Below are positions 17,201-23,679 of a stretch of DNA of 37,180 bases, in pieces. Origin of the DNA: a virus; the IMG/VR virus record IMGVR_UViG_3300030406_000158, positions 1 through 37,180 of that record. One strand, 5' to 3'. Each line of letters starts with the position of its first letter. Position 1 is the stretch's first letter. A program made the translations under genes and the position numbers. Under the pieces are notes generated by a model. That model was given only the letters and a program-made list of their open reading frames with translations, did not search any database and was not told the DNA's origin.

Positions 17201-17320
17201 CCTGTCTTGCTCTAACACTTGCCTCATTCTGGCAAATTCAGTGTCGCTAGGAACATCGCCTTTTATAGTAAAGTCGTATGCTTGTCCTGTCTGCTGGTCA
17301 ATATAGCTGTATACGCCCAT
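11297..17320 (-). CDS. Giant polyvalent internal/ejection protein with metallopeptidase motif (2007 aa)
   Basis: The last gene of the late arm. The N-terminus (GVYSYIDQQTGQAYDF then GDVPSDTEFARMRQVLE) resembles the opening domain of other marine phage internal virion proteins. Residues about 130-250 are hydrophobic and Ala/Gly-rich. A long low-complexity Thr/Asp/Lys-rich linker (about 330-640) follows. HEMGH at 927-931 with a later NLDEFVAETLSNP is a gluzincin-like zinc peptidase site. A hydrophobic patch (FMVMTGLMAGLGGMPLMGI) precedes an Arg-rich C-terminus that resembles phage PLxRFG/polyvalent proteins. Likely packed in the capsid and ejected with the DNA; the peptidase may cut peptidoglycan cross-links or host proteins (inference). 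AGGA lies about 8 bases upstream of the ATG. Confidence 0.88.
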   Translation of the reverse strand: MGVYSYIDQQTGQAYDFTIKGDVPSDTEFARMRQVLEQDRKDTTAQLEAEFGVGSVAEFDDGTALGRGFARGKKQFKEAIGETLGTIGEQTGIDFLENYGLSVEEGARQELNELLLQQPKRMQSTDVTGLSSGLTYAGEVFGEQIPQLGLGLGAAATTAVLAPTAPFIVGAAAAGTVTAPILFGNNIQRQEDEVAAGRRKNVDVGAALAATFGQAALEGIADKILLGGSLGPLFTTQGKNLFVRTGFRVGTGAGTESLTEVGQQMLERAQAGLAIDSADAIAEYREAAIAGGLVGGGVRSTVGAVGDTVTGIGEVRQKRKDAEQELASELDDTTEDTTPTLVTDEALTELGVNKLAKVREKVVGKDIADPEVQKDLRAYANNAVVKKKTPDIGEKIDRFIGGATTEPTGVRGSTEGGKSSVAGSGRTGSGVESTEESVSLDDGPVGDGVSTTDGATDTTGAESDTLTDEQKKVATILQKAREKELAGKAQLITKKNAKILAKAGVLAEEDTLTPMFTSAKVRELLAEGPKKVLSRVGPKKETVSADLTDPPNLRAPLVPKPTLKLEPGMEVTDTGQVIPAGIAGVETEKDVVVEDTPQSRAKAEAVKAVVREETDVAQQEKQAELNTQFAQEPKNRVGQISKEETQAAKKYDAIGDGEPDTTTVVDKQVVLDLLNSRAKDRNNAAKAAYIFFTKKRRPADALTIIGALKSQGGSQSQSKDADTPLEEYLYYKDMTRKNARLASEWVKANMSQQAQDIVLDYETAYAKNPISKATSENIDRQILEAREKEKAATGPKQKPTKQQLHEFDLKIIKGEDTTTETARRFRDGMFLEKAVASLDLRLLPDAIQALETNNIGSALRILAVTSPVKRVRQVAARFDKVVGTTKVQVLDSLEPIVGREVTGFFEPETNTVFINRNTGMNAHTLLHEMGHAVTSASIANKSAPTTKQLQAIFNTVRDQIGEVYGTRNLDEFVAETLSNPQFQTMLALTKTSDGKTSLWSKLRGAFRQIVRRALKLPPTSALTETDRIIDAILAPAPDYRDAPRMPLINATKSGSAKLLGSVVNAVPETTQNAAVDLTDIVFNERLVPSVRRLATSFAPANILSDYAKTRIPFAPELNIIINEMSGTLRNKTDLLNSLAAELRGWKKANPEQSRILNNLVPRSTFLRVDPSVDVSTYKNDPQRTAEHADMLELYNQLDSQGQKLYQQTRNYFQDTYNDVIKALELRLETTLPDGEARVSSMKKLAELLQKESGVIRPYFPLTRKGNYRLVYTGPDLLNPQNAAGERYIEYYPTLRKAEQARDRATEAGATDFEVTLASRPMDIERSPPPRFVLQVIDAVNLRKDKFSTEEDYKDALQAVIDLALDAMPERSFMQNFRRRADRRGFLGDTTPTGMGGIEFDTYTMLREKGRDLNRQLVQMQYAAKLEGFRKKLAEPREEGSKQSYLTDPSTANIAEKMNQIAKFAQSPNVPRWSQILNSFGFSWTMGFNFSSAFITFFDVGMSSMPVLSGKHGISNVTRAYGDAVKLFAKAPTKRTAMVPGADGTLTPQEINMGVVGRSAANFGDALPDNFKELYLDRAIEKATSQGQFNQSYTQEALEVGRDAPLETYNRFMSFMFHHSERFNREATFIAAYLASARKAIQDGKTLDVDFADRLAQEAIDDTEFTLGGTAAAGRPTFAQGGFGNVIFLFKRFAVSKYYMMYRLARDSMKNMNPEERRAAQKGLANFMVMTGLMAGLGGMPLMGILGVLYNMFADDDEDDFESATRKLVGEGVYGGLANELLGTDIANRISMNSLLYRKPLIEKDQSPLFTFIEQFGGPVVGVGNQVIYRGIPDIYNGFSDGDFSTMRRGFETISPASARNVFKAERFATEGATTRRGDPITEEINPYNVVMQGLGFAPQSYIQALEFNKNNRRRQEAINNRRTKLLRRRNMARREGDFEEVDNVDRLIDQFNESLPEGAFKSRITNDTKRRSAASFGRTTGKMRGGMTYTPFMERSLEEFDQGFNLF

Positions 17321-17329
17321 GACATAATC

Positions 17330-19135
17330 CTAAGTGTCTGCTGTATTAACTTTTTTTGCAGATGTTGATGTACCTGTTAGTAGATCTCTAAGATCTTGCA
17401 ATTCTTTCAACTGCTTTAACTCGTCAGGGGGTAAACTTCCTTTATCTTTAAGCTTTCTCATAAGCTTTTCATAATTACCTTCACCGTCCAACAATTTATA
17501 CTTTCTTTCAAGCTCTTCCATTGCAGCTTTATTTTTAGCAGCGTCGATACTTTGTTTTCTAAGGTCGAGATTTTGTAGCTGTACGTTTAGAAGTGCATTG
17601 CTACGTGCCGCTGCAGCTTTTTGAGCTGCTATTCTTTCTGACAAGCCTAATATGGCTATTTTATTTTTTCTGTAATCTTTCTTACGTTCTTTTTTAGCGT
17701 CTAGTGTGCCTATTGCAGCATCGGCAATACCTTGTCCAATAGTTGGGGTAGGCTTCATAAGAATAGATCCAAATCTAACAAGATCCATAATAGCGTCTTT
17801 TTCCTTGTCTTTTTCTATATCTTTAAGAAATTCTAATAATGCTCCGCTACTCTTTGCTTCTATGGCTGCTATCCTATCTAGCTCTGTCTTTAATGGATCT
17901 TTTCCGTCTTCCCCGTCTTCACCACCTTGTTCGGGTCTAGATGTATCACTACCTTTACCGCCTACGTCCACTCCAGTTAGTAGATTACGACCACTTACAT
18001 TAGGTTGATTAAGAGACTCTGCCACTGATCTTGTTACTGTAGCGTTATCTGTTGGGTTTAGATTTGCAATATCTTGCATTGTTTTGCTTGGTACGTACCC
18101 ATCTAACATGGAGTTTACATCTGCTGCTTGTTGATCGTTAAGAAGACCAGCTTCTACAGACTTTACCAAATCAGCCTCTGTAAGAGGTAGCCCCGCTTTG
18201 ACCCTAGCTACCATTTGGTTGTAGGTCATCGCAGGGATTGTGCCTTCGTCTATTAATTTTTCTGTTTTAGCTGGTAGGCCAGTATCTATTTCTGTTGCTG
18301 TAACTGCAGCGGTTGGATCTGAGGCTAATAGCCGACCTCCAGATAATAGGTTGCGACCACTTAGGTTACCTGATGGCGCTACGGTATCTATTTTAGGCTG
18401 CATTTCTGGTATGACTGTTTGATTTTGAGCAGTCGGTGGCATTAAACCTTTCGTTATAAAGTTAAGAGTATCTTCATCCATTAAACCAGAATCTACGTAA
18501 TCTTTGTAACTAAACAAACCCAGCGCCTCGCCAGACAATTTTGTTCCTTCTGGACCCACTCCTGCCGCTACTTTGCGATTTGCCATAAGGTCTTTAGCTT
18601 CGTCCAACGTATTCGGCAAAAGTGCTGATGGAATTCTTTTAGCAGCGGCTATTGCTTTGTCTATAATTAACTTATCGTTAGTCATATTAGGATCTAGAGG
18701 TGTAGTTGGTTGTCCTACCATATCACGCACAACACGCCCGTCTGGGTACACGTTGAATTTAAATCCGTCTATAACAACGGATTTCGGTAGTCCTGTGTTA
18801 GCTTTTATAACGCCACCACCTGCCATGCGTGTAGGTTGTTTTGGCATCATTGAAGCAATGCCTGTGTTCTCAGTCATGCTTGTTCTTGGAGCCATAGCCT
18901 GTGCCATCTGTGCTACCCCACCCATAGGCATACCTGCTGCTGCAACAGCTTCTTGTGCTACAGTAGGGGTGTTAGCCGCTTCAGCACGGGCTTGATCTGT
19001 CTGCATACGTTTTCTACGACTTAGCTCACTAAGGATTAAAAACTGCGGTATGTTACCAGACGGTCTTTGTATTTCTTTGACAAGTTGTTGTTGTGAAAAA
19101 TTTTTTAGGTCGTCTTGTATTTTTAAAATATTCAT
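17330..19135 (-). CDS. Predicted internal virion/ejection protein (601 aa)
   Basis: The N-terminal helical domain (DDLKNFSQQQLVKEIQRPSG then PQFLILSELSRRKRM) is a signature I associate with internal virion proteins of marine podoviruses. An Ala/Met/Gly-rich stretch (GMPMGGVAQMAQAMAP) and GGGVIKANTG follow. The middle is low-complexity, and a long C-terminal coiled coil (about residues 420-590) runs from LKTELDRIAAIEAK to ELKQLKELQDLRDLL. Coiled-coil, Ala-rich ejection proteins such as T7 gp15/gp16 or P22 gp16 have a similar make-up. The start shares one base with the preceding stop (TAATG). No catalytic motif is seen. Confidence 0.78.
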   Translation of the reverse strand: MNILKIQDDLKNFSQQQLVKEIQRPSGNIPQFLILSELSRRKRMQTDQARAEAANTPTVAQEAVAAAGMPMGGVAQMAQAMAPRTSMTENTGIASMMPKQPTRMAGGGVIKANTGLPKSVVIDGFKFNVYPDGRVVRDMVGQPTTPLDPNMTNDKLIIDKAIAAAKRIPSALLPNTLDEAKDLMANRKVAAGVGPEGTKLSGEALGLFSYKDYVDSGLMDEDTLNFITKGLMPPTAQNQTVIPEMQPKIDTVAPSGNLSGRNLLSGGRLLASDPTAAVTATEIDTGLPAKTEKLIDEGTIPAMTYNQMVARVKAGLPLTEADLVKSVEAGLLNDQQAADVNSMLDGYVPSKTMQDIANLNPTDNATVTRSVAESLNQPNVSGRNLLTGVDVGGKGSDTSRPEQGGEDGEDGKDPLKTELDRIAAIEAKSSGALLEFLKDIEKDKEKDAIMDLVRFGSILMKPTPTIGQGIADAAIGTLDAKKERKKDYRKNKIAILGLSERIAAQKAAAARSNALLNVQLQNLDLRKQSIDAAKNKAAMEELERKYKLLDGEGNYEKLMRKLKDKGSLPPDELKQLKELQDLRDLLTGTSTSAKKVNTADT

Positions 19136-19998
19136 TACATCATCCCACGGTAGAGACCTAACCCTGCTATACCTGCACCTAGTGCTTGTTGCATTGGGTT
19201 GTAATTTTGAAAGTTAGCTATTTCTCTATTAGGTTGTATAGGCACACCCTGTAATATGTTGGATAAGAACCCTAGTTGATCTTTAGTAAAGTTTTGCTGT
19301 GTTAAGAAATCTTGATAAGCAGTATCTAGCCCCGCTTGCCTCTCACCGAGCTGTGCTTTACCTATGCCTTCAAGAAGCTGTGCGGCTTGTATATCGCCCG
19401 CCCTGCGAGAACCACCCATTGTAGCTAACTGCCCAAGACCTGTCATGCCTACAGACCTATCTGCATCAAAACCTGCTCTGGCATCTCTAAAAGCCGCCTC
19501 TCTACCTGCGGCGTCTATATCACCCAACTGTTGTTGTAGGCCCTCTTGAGCAAGGTAGTCAGCAACTGCCGCTCTAGACCCACCAAACGCACCTGCATTC
19601 ACTGCATCTGCTGCTCTGGCTGCACCCATGCGGTTAAAGTCTCTTATTGCGGCCTCTTTCTGCCTGTCAACAACCGCCTCCATATACGGGTTCATATAGT
19701 CTTGAGCCACTTGTCCAGTAAACTGACCGCGCCGTGATATATCTCGTATACCACCGATCGCTTCGTCTAACTCAGGAAGCCCTCTACCCGCAACGTTTCT
19801 AACCATATTTCTAGAGTCAACTATGTCTTGAAAATCGTCAGATTGAGCTATTCTTTGGCCTCCATAAGGTTGGAACTGACCAAGAGACTCCGCTTCTGTA
19901 CGCTTTAACAAATTGTCTACAAACGGACGTGCATACTCTGGTAACTCAGTAATCTGCGTCTGTGTGCTAGATTGTGCTTGTTTATTACCCTTGCCCAT
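19135..19998 (-). CDS. Predicted DNA-ejection/internal virion protein (287 aa)
   Basis: The core YMNPYMEAVVDRQKEAAIRD followed by RAADAVNAGAFGGSRAAV is the signature of helical DNA-transfer/internal virion proteins in podoviruses. The N-terminus ITELPEYARPFVDNLLKRTE is also typical. The chain is Ala/Gly/Gln-rich and helical, ending in a short hydrophobic stretch (LGAGIAGLGLYRGMM) that could contact membrane. Its stop shares a base with the next ATG and its own start shares a base with the previous stop (TAATG), so the ejection genes appear translationally coupled. Confidence 0.82.
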   Translation of the reverse strand: MGKGNKQAQSSTQTQITELPEYARPFVDNLLKRTEAESLGQFQPYGGQRIAQSDDFQDIVDSRNMVRNVAGRGLPELDEAIGGIRDISRRGQFTGQVAQDYMNPYMEAVVDRQKEAAIRDFNRMGAARAADAVNAGAFGGSRAAVADYLAQEGLQQQLGDIDAAGREAAFRDARAGFDADRSVGMTGLGQLATMGGSRRAGDIQAAQLLEGIGKAQLGERQAGLDTAYQDFLTQQNFTKDQLGFLSNILQGVPIQPNREIANFQNYNPMQQALGAGIAGLGLYRGMM

Positions 19999-20438
19999 TA
20001 GTTTAACTCCATTTTATAAGCAATATAGTCTGGCTTCCATCCATACTTTCTGAGCCAACGACCCCAACCTTTTCTACCGTAACCTTCTAAATATTTGCAG
20101 TTATGAATTTTAGCATAGTGAGTTATCCTCTCCTGTGCCATAGATAACCACTCTTTCATTCTTGTACCGCCTATCCAATCCATAGCCATAGCGTTGCCTT
20201 GTGGGTACTCAATAAGCCTAGTTGTTATAGCTGCTACAACCTCGTCATCAGCAGTGTCTATGACAACCCATAACACTAGCTCGTCTTTTAATATACAATC
20301 CAATACATCGTTTACCTCGTATTTACCTTTTGCCGTACCGACTGACTTTTTTAGTACTTTTGCTACGCTGGGCCATATACCTTTGGCATAGTCCTTTGGT
20401 ATTGGAGAAAATATTAATCCTGTCTGTACATCTTTCAT
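19998..20438 (-). CDS. GNAT-fold-like virion-associated protein (146 aa)
   Basis: The body has a GNAT acetyltransferase-like layout: strand-rich VLWVVIDTADDEVVAAIT, a middle with WIGGTRMKEWLSMAQERI, then the closing motif CKYLEGYGRKGWGRWLRKYG and a C-terminal strand. Similar small GNAT-like proteins occur among phage internal virion genes, including near T7 gp13-type proteins. The acetyl-CoA loop (Q/RxxGxG/A) is not obvious, so catalytic activity is doubtful and a structural role is as likely. It overlaps its neighbour by ATGA at 20435-20438, with only a weak binding site. Confidence 0.7.
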   Translation of the reverse strand: MKDVQTGLIFSPIPKDYAKGIWPSVAKVLKKSVGTAKGKYEVNDVLDCILKDELVLWVVIDTADDEVVAAITTRLIEYPQGNAMAMDWIGGTRMKEWLSMAQERITHYAKIHNCKYLEGYGRKGWGRWLRKYGWKPDYIAYKMELN

Positions 20439-21622
20439 GATAAAGCAGTTCTCATAATATCTTCAGAGTCTATTTCTTTAGGTTGCATACGTGAACCTGT
20501 TGCAGCTTTGCGAACTTCTTCGCGCATGTTGTCTAACTTCTTTGCCCCTGCATCGCTAGAACCGTTACCGATCATAGCTACGGTAGGTGCGTCCACTACG
20601 TACTCGTCTTTACTTACTAACAAATCTTGTTTACCGTCTATGGTTGCAGGTATTGAGTCACTCATCCCGTCGCCACCACCCTCGATCTTGCCGTCTGCTT
20701 TACCAGTGATCTCGTCATACTCACCGCTTTTCACGTCTTCAATAAGATCATCTAGTGCTTCTTCACCATACTCCTCCACAAACATAGCAAGTGCGATAGC
20801 AGCTTGTTCTCTAGGCATGTTACCTTTCAAAGCGTTTACAGCGTTGATGATAATGTCTTTTTCGTTGACATCAGGCATATCCATTTGCTCTTCTGGCATA
20901 TCCCCGCCTTTAGCGAAAGTAGCTATACCGCCCTCAGATAACATTGAAGGATTTACATAGTCTGCCATACCGCCTTGGTTTAAGAATCGTGTTTGTAATT
21001 CTGCAGCAGCAGGGTTGCGGAATCCGTAATTAAACTCTGGGTCTACACCCGGCCTGTACCCTGCAAAAGGTGTATTTATATTTTGTTGGATGGGTACTGT
21101 TTCTCTTGGTTTAAAAGGCGCTCTTGGGGTTACCTCTTCACCTTGTTGGTTTATGGCGCTTCCAAACATTGTACCACCTGCTAAACCTGCTGTCGCCAGT
21201 GGGTTAGCCATTGCTGTTCCAGCGGCTGATTTCAGAGCAGGTAAGACATTATGTGCGCCACCTTTCTGGAATATGCTTTTTGCCGCTTCTGTAGGCACTG
21301 CTAGTTTTGTGGTTATACCCTCTGTAGCGCCCTTTCCCATTGCATCTGCTAAAGATTGAAAGCCCTTTGGCGTTGCGCGAGCGGTTGCAGATGAAGCTAC
21401 ACCTAGAGGTTTTGCTAGACCACCTAGTAACTTACCTCCGAAGTAAGAAGTAAGACCTGTGCCTACGGCTTCCTCAAAAGAATCCCCTTGCGCTAGACTA
21501 CCTAGACCAGAACCGATAGCCCCTGCTACAAGAGGGTTTGCTAGTACCGCTGTTGCCCCTGTACCCGCTAATGCGGGTAAGAATGCTGAACCTAAAAAGC
21601 TACCTAAAAGGGGAAGTACCAT
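20435..21622 (-). CDS. Gly/Ala-rich virion protein with marine-phage C-terminal motif (395 aa)
   Basis: The start at 21622 (MVLPLLGSFLGSAFLPALAG) is chosen because GGAG lies 6 bases upstream; a longer TTG start at 21637 overlaps that site. The N-terminus (about 1-55) is hydrophobic and Gly/Ala-rich, compatible with membrane insertion. The C-terminal motif MSDSIPATIDGKQDLLVSKD then EYVVDAPTVAMIGNGSSDAG and KKLDNMREEVRKA is widespread in marine phage late regions, usually without an assigned role. Its position between the endolysin and the ejection proteins suggests a virion or ejection component. Confidence 0.78.
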   Translation of the reverse strand: MVLPLLGSFLGSAFLPALAGTGATAVLANPLVAGAIGSGLGSLAQGDSFEEAVGTGLTSYFGGKLLGGLAKPLGVASSATARATPKGFQSLADAMGKGATEGITTKLAVPTEAAKSIFQKGGAHNVLPALKSAAGTAMANPLATAGLAGGTMFGSAINQQGEEVTPRAPFKPRETVPIQQNINTPFAGYRPGVDPEFNYGFRNPAAAELQTRFLNQGGMADYVNPSMLSEGGIATFAKGGDMPEEQMDMPDVNEKDIIINAVNALKGNMPREQAAIALAMFVEEYGEEALDDLIEDVKSGEYDEITGKADGKIEGGGDGMSDSIPATIDGKQDLLVSKDEYVVDAPTVAMIGNGSSDAGAKKLDNMREEVRKAATGSRMQPKEIDSEDIMRTALS

Positions 21623-21664
21623 ACTTATCTCCAACAAGTCTGTGTGTATAATAGCATCTGTGTA

Positions 21665-22276
21665 CTAAGATATCCACTCATAAATCTTCTTCGTTTCCTT
21701 TGCACGATGGTCTAATCCGTTATAGCCACCATTCACCACTCTGGTCACACGTTTGATTGTGTCATCATTTACACCTTCATCGCATATTTTCCATATATTA
21801 TTACGTTTAAAGAACCACAAAGCCGAATCCATTGCGTAGTCATTTGCTACAAGATCAGGGTCATCCATAACGTCTGGTAGCCTCATATCGCTTGCAAAAG
21901 CTCTATAATTATCTCTGTGCGTGAGTTGTAAAAATCCTCGGCCTCGCCATGCGTAGCCTGATCCTTGATTACCGCCACGGTGTCCGTACACCTTATCAGC
22001 AAGGGCTTGAGGATTTCTTGCATACGGCTCTGCCTCTTCTTTTGTTTTAAAATACTTACCAAACACCTTGAGACAAGCATCTACAGAATAGTTTAAGTTC
22101 TCTGATGTGTACTTAAAAGATCCGCTTTCATGCACAGTCTGGCCTAGCAAATGTGCGCCTCTTTCTGGAGACAACTCGTAGTGTGTTACTATTGCTTTGG
22201 CTGTGTTGGGGCCAAATGCACCATCAGGAGTAACACCACACTTTTCCTGCAACTGTTTTAATGCTTCAAACGCCAT
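21665..22276 (-). CDS. Endolysin, GH19 (chitinase-like) with N-terminal peptidoglycan-binding region (203 aa)
   Basis: Cell-wall hydrolase for host lysis. Residues 7-30 (KQLQEKCGVTPDGAFGPNTA) are a PG_binding_1-like repeat. The GH19 core has the catalytic acid in QTVHESGSF (E50), a second conserved acid in SENLNYS (E59), and the family motif YAWRGRGFLQLTHRDNY (about 108-124). GH19 endolysins cleave between peptidoglycan sugars. The ATG at 22276 is favoured over the adjacent GTG at 22279; AGGAGA lies upstream, and the ATG overlaps the holin stop (TGATG). There is no signal peptide, so it depends on the neighbouring holin. Confidence 0.93.
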   Translation of the reverse strand: MAFEALKQLQEKCGVTPDGAFGPNTAKAIVTHYELSPERGAHLLGQTVHESGSFKYTSENLNYSVDACLKVFGKYFKTKEEAEPYARNPQALADKVYGHRGGNQGSGYAWRGRGFLQLTHRDNYRAFASDMRLPDVMDDPDLVANDYAMDSALWFFKRNNIWKICDEGVNDDTIKRVTRVVNGGYNGLDHRAKETKKIYEWIS

Positions 22277-22659
22277 CACTTTCTCCTCACAAACTGCTTG
22301 TACCCTTTCACACCGAAAGAGGCTGAAATTGCTATACCCAAGCTGTAAAAATACCAGTCTGGTGCTTTGTGAAGCTGTTCAAAGCCCCTGTCTACAATAC
22401 CCTCTGCACCCGGAATAAATGCAAGCACAAGCGGGATTGACAACACAATAACGAAAAATTCGTCTTTCCAGCTCGAACCGCTGTTTTCTGCCATGATACG
22501 TTCCCAATCAGCCACAGACGTCTTTTCAGATAATAATATCTTGGCTTTCGCCTCGGCCTCAGTAAGTTTTAGTTTTGCTTCTGCAGCTTGTTTTGTAGTC
22601 TTTGCATCAAGCCAACTACTAGCCAGACCTGCTACTGGTCCTAATAACTGTCCTATCAT
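22276..22659 (-). CDS. Holin, GTA 3TM-like (127 aa)
   Basis: Resembles the GTA_holin_3TM family. An N-terminal helix (GQLLGPVAGLASSWLD) is followed by a charged helical stretch (AAEAKLKLTEAEAKAKILL). The conserved segment SSWKDEFFVIVLSIPLVLAF contains a membrane span (about 68-85), then FEQLHKAPDWYFYSLGIAIS holds the second (about 101-117), and the chain ends GVKGYKQFVRRK. It would form inner-membrane lesions that release the endolysin encoded immediately after it. Overlaps: 4 bases with the EF-hand gene (ATGA) and 1 base with the endolysin. Confidence 0.88.
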   Translation of the reverse strand: MIGQLLGPVAGLASSWLDAKTTKQAAEAKLKLTEAEAKAKILLSEKTSVADWERIMAENSGSSWKDEFFVIVLSIPLVLAFIPGAEGIVDRGFEQLHKAPDWYFYSLGIAISASFGVKGYKQFVRRK

Positions 22660-22961
22660 TGTCCTTTACCCATGTTCGTAAACCCATAGTAAGCCGCAAC
22701 TATAGCAGCAATACTGACGTAGTATATATTGCTCATGCTTGATAGCATTTCTGATGCCCGTGGTAGCTCCATCCATTCTGTAAAAACGACGCCGAATGGA
22801 AATAAAAGCATACCTGTAAGACTAAACCATGCCATACGTCTTTGTGCATCACGTTTGGCATCTGCGTCCATCATAATTCTACGGCGATCCTCAAGCATTA
22901 TTTCTCGTTCTTCTGGATCTATTTTTCCGTTGTCGTTTAAATCGTATTTTTGCTTGGGCAT
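22656..22961 (-). CDS. EF-hand membrane protein of the lysis cassette (101 aa)
   Basis: Residues 7-18 (DLNDNGKIDPEE) form a textbook EF-hand calcium loop, with D, N, N, G, I, D and E at loop positions 1, 3, 5, 6, 8, 9 and 12. A basic helix (EDRRRIMMDADAKRDAQRR) follows, then two membrane spans (about 44-62 and 79-96). The ATG has AGGAG 8 bases upstream. Placement before the holin suggests a second holin, antiholin or calcium-sensing lysis regulator; the function is inference. Its start lies 71 bases inside the preceding gene. Confidence 0.85.
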   Translation of the reverse strand: MPKQKYDLNDNGKIDPEEREIMLEDRRRIMMDADAKRDAQRRMAWFSLTGMLLFPFGVVFTEWMELPRASEMLSSMSNIYYVSIAAIVAAYYGFTNMGKGQ

Positions 22962-23139
22962 CTGCGTACTCCTGTATTATTTGCCTATTATACCCTAATA
23001 TAATTAGTTTACCATTTTTATCGTATGCTGCAAATTTTTTGCCTCTTTCTATGATTGTTGGGCGTTCACCTCTAGGCAAGCTACTTTCATCGAGTTGTGT
23101 GTCACTAGTATTTTTGCTTTTTCTGCCTGTGCTAGACAT
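22891..23139 (-). CDS. Small basic protein overlapping the EF-hand gene (82 aa)
   Basis: Begins MSSTGRKSKNTSDTQLDESS and contains ERGKKFAAYDKNGKLIILGY then IIQEYADAQAKIRFKRQRKN, with a very basic end. GGAT lies about 9 bases before the ATG. Its last 71 bases overlap the EF-hand gene in another frame, which is unusual here, where overlaps are mostly 1-11 bases. The 82-base gap upstream (23140-23221) is AT-rich and may hold a - strand promoter, but no clear pair of elements is visible. Function unknown. Confidence 0.6.
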   Translation of the reverse strand: MSSTGRKSKNTSDTQLDESSLPRGERPTIIERGKKFAAYDKNGKLIILGYNRQIIQEYADAQAKIRFKRQRKNRSRRTRNNA

Positions 23140-23221
23140 TGTTCTTTATCCGAATAGGTTCCTATCTGATAATAATGCAAGTTGTCTGTGTTTATAAAAT
23201 GTAAAAATATTAAAACATATA

Positions 23222-23662
23222 TCATGGAAAATAATCCCTCACATCAATCCACTCCATATAATGCAAGTAACCAGCAGCTCCAACAAACGTAAAAATTAAT
23301 AGAACAACTATACCCGCTATTGTAATCATTAGCTCCTGCTGTGCTATGGCATCTCTTCTAGCTTGCGCTTCTGCTTCTCTTTTCTCCTGCAACACTTCTC
23401 TGCGTATCTTTAAAAGTGTCTGCCAATGAGATGGTCCTAATGTTTCAGATATGTACTTTTTTAACTCTTCTTCAGCTTCAGCGGCCTGTCTAAGTTTAGC
23501 AAACCTCTCCATTGCAATAGCGTTTACATTCTTTCCGCTAACGCCTTTTTGTTGTAGTTTTTTCTTAGCACTATCGGTTGCATCAAAAAACTGTCCAATT
23601 TGTTTAGATAGTGAAGCCACGGATTTGCCTGCGGCCAATCCAGTTTTTAGTCCGGCGAGCAA
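23222..23662 (-). CDS. Coiled-coil protein with C-terminal membrane span, lysis-cassette candidate (146 aa, unusual start)
   Basis: LAGLKTGLAAGKSVASLSKQ opens the protein. A charged coiled coil (about 45-105, e.g. QAAEAEEELKKYISE and LQEKREAEAQARRD) follows, then one strong membrane span (about 110-132, ELMITIAGIVVLLIFTFVG) and a short tail ending DVRDYFP. A Shine-Dalgarno sequence GGGAGG lies 5 bases before ATC at 23677, which is in frame and would give IDPITLLAGLKTG. The first recognised start codon is the TTG at 23662, about 20 bases from that site. There is an in-frame TGA just upstream, so no ATG or GTG start is possible. Possible holin, spanin-like or virion membrane protein. Confidence 0.75.
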   Translation of the reverse strand: MLAGLKTGLAAGKSVASLSKQIGQFFDATDSAKKKLQQKGVSGKNVNAIAMERFAKLRQAAEAEEELKKYISETLGPSHWQTLLKIRREVLQEKREAEAQARRDAIAQQELMITIAGIVVLLIFTFVGAAGYLHYMEWIDVRDYFP

Positions 23663-23679
23663 AGTAATAGGATCGATTT

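Noticed and set aside
11297-17320. Frameshift or assembly fusion as the cause of the very long gene
   Set aside because: The frame is intact for 2007 codons with consistent codon use, and similar giant polyvalent proteins are known in phages.
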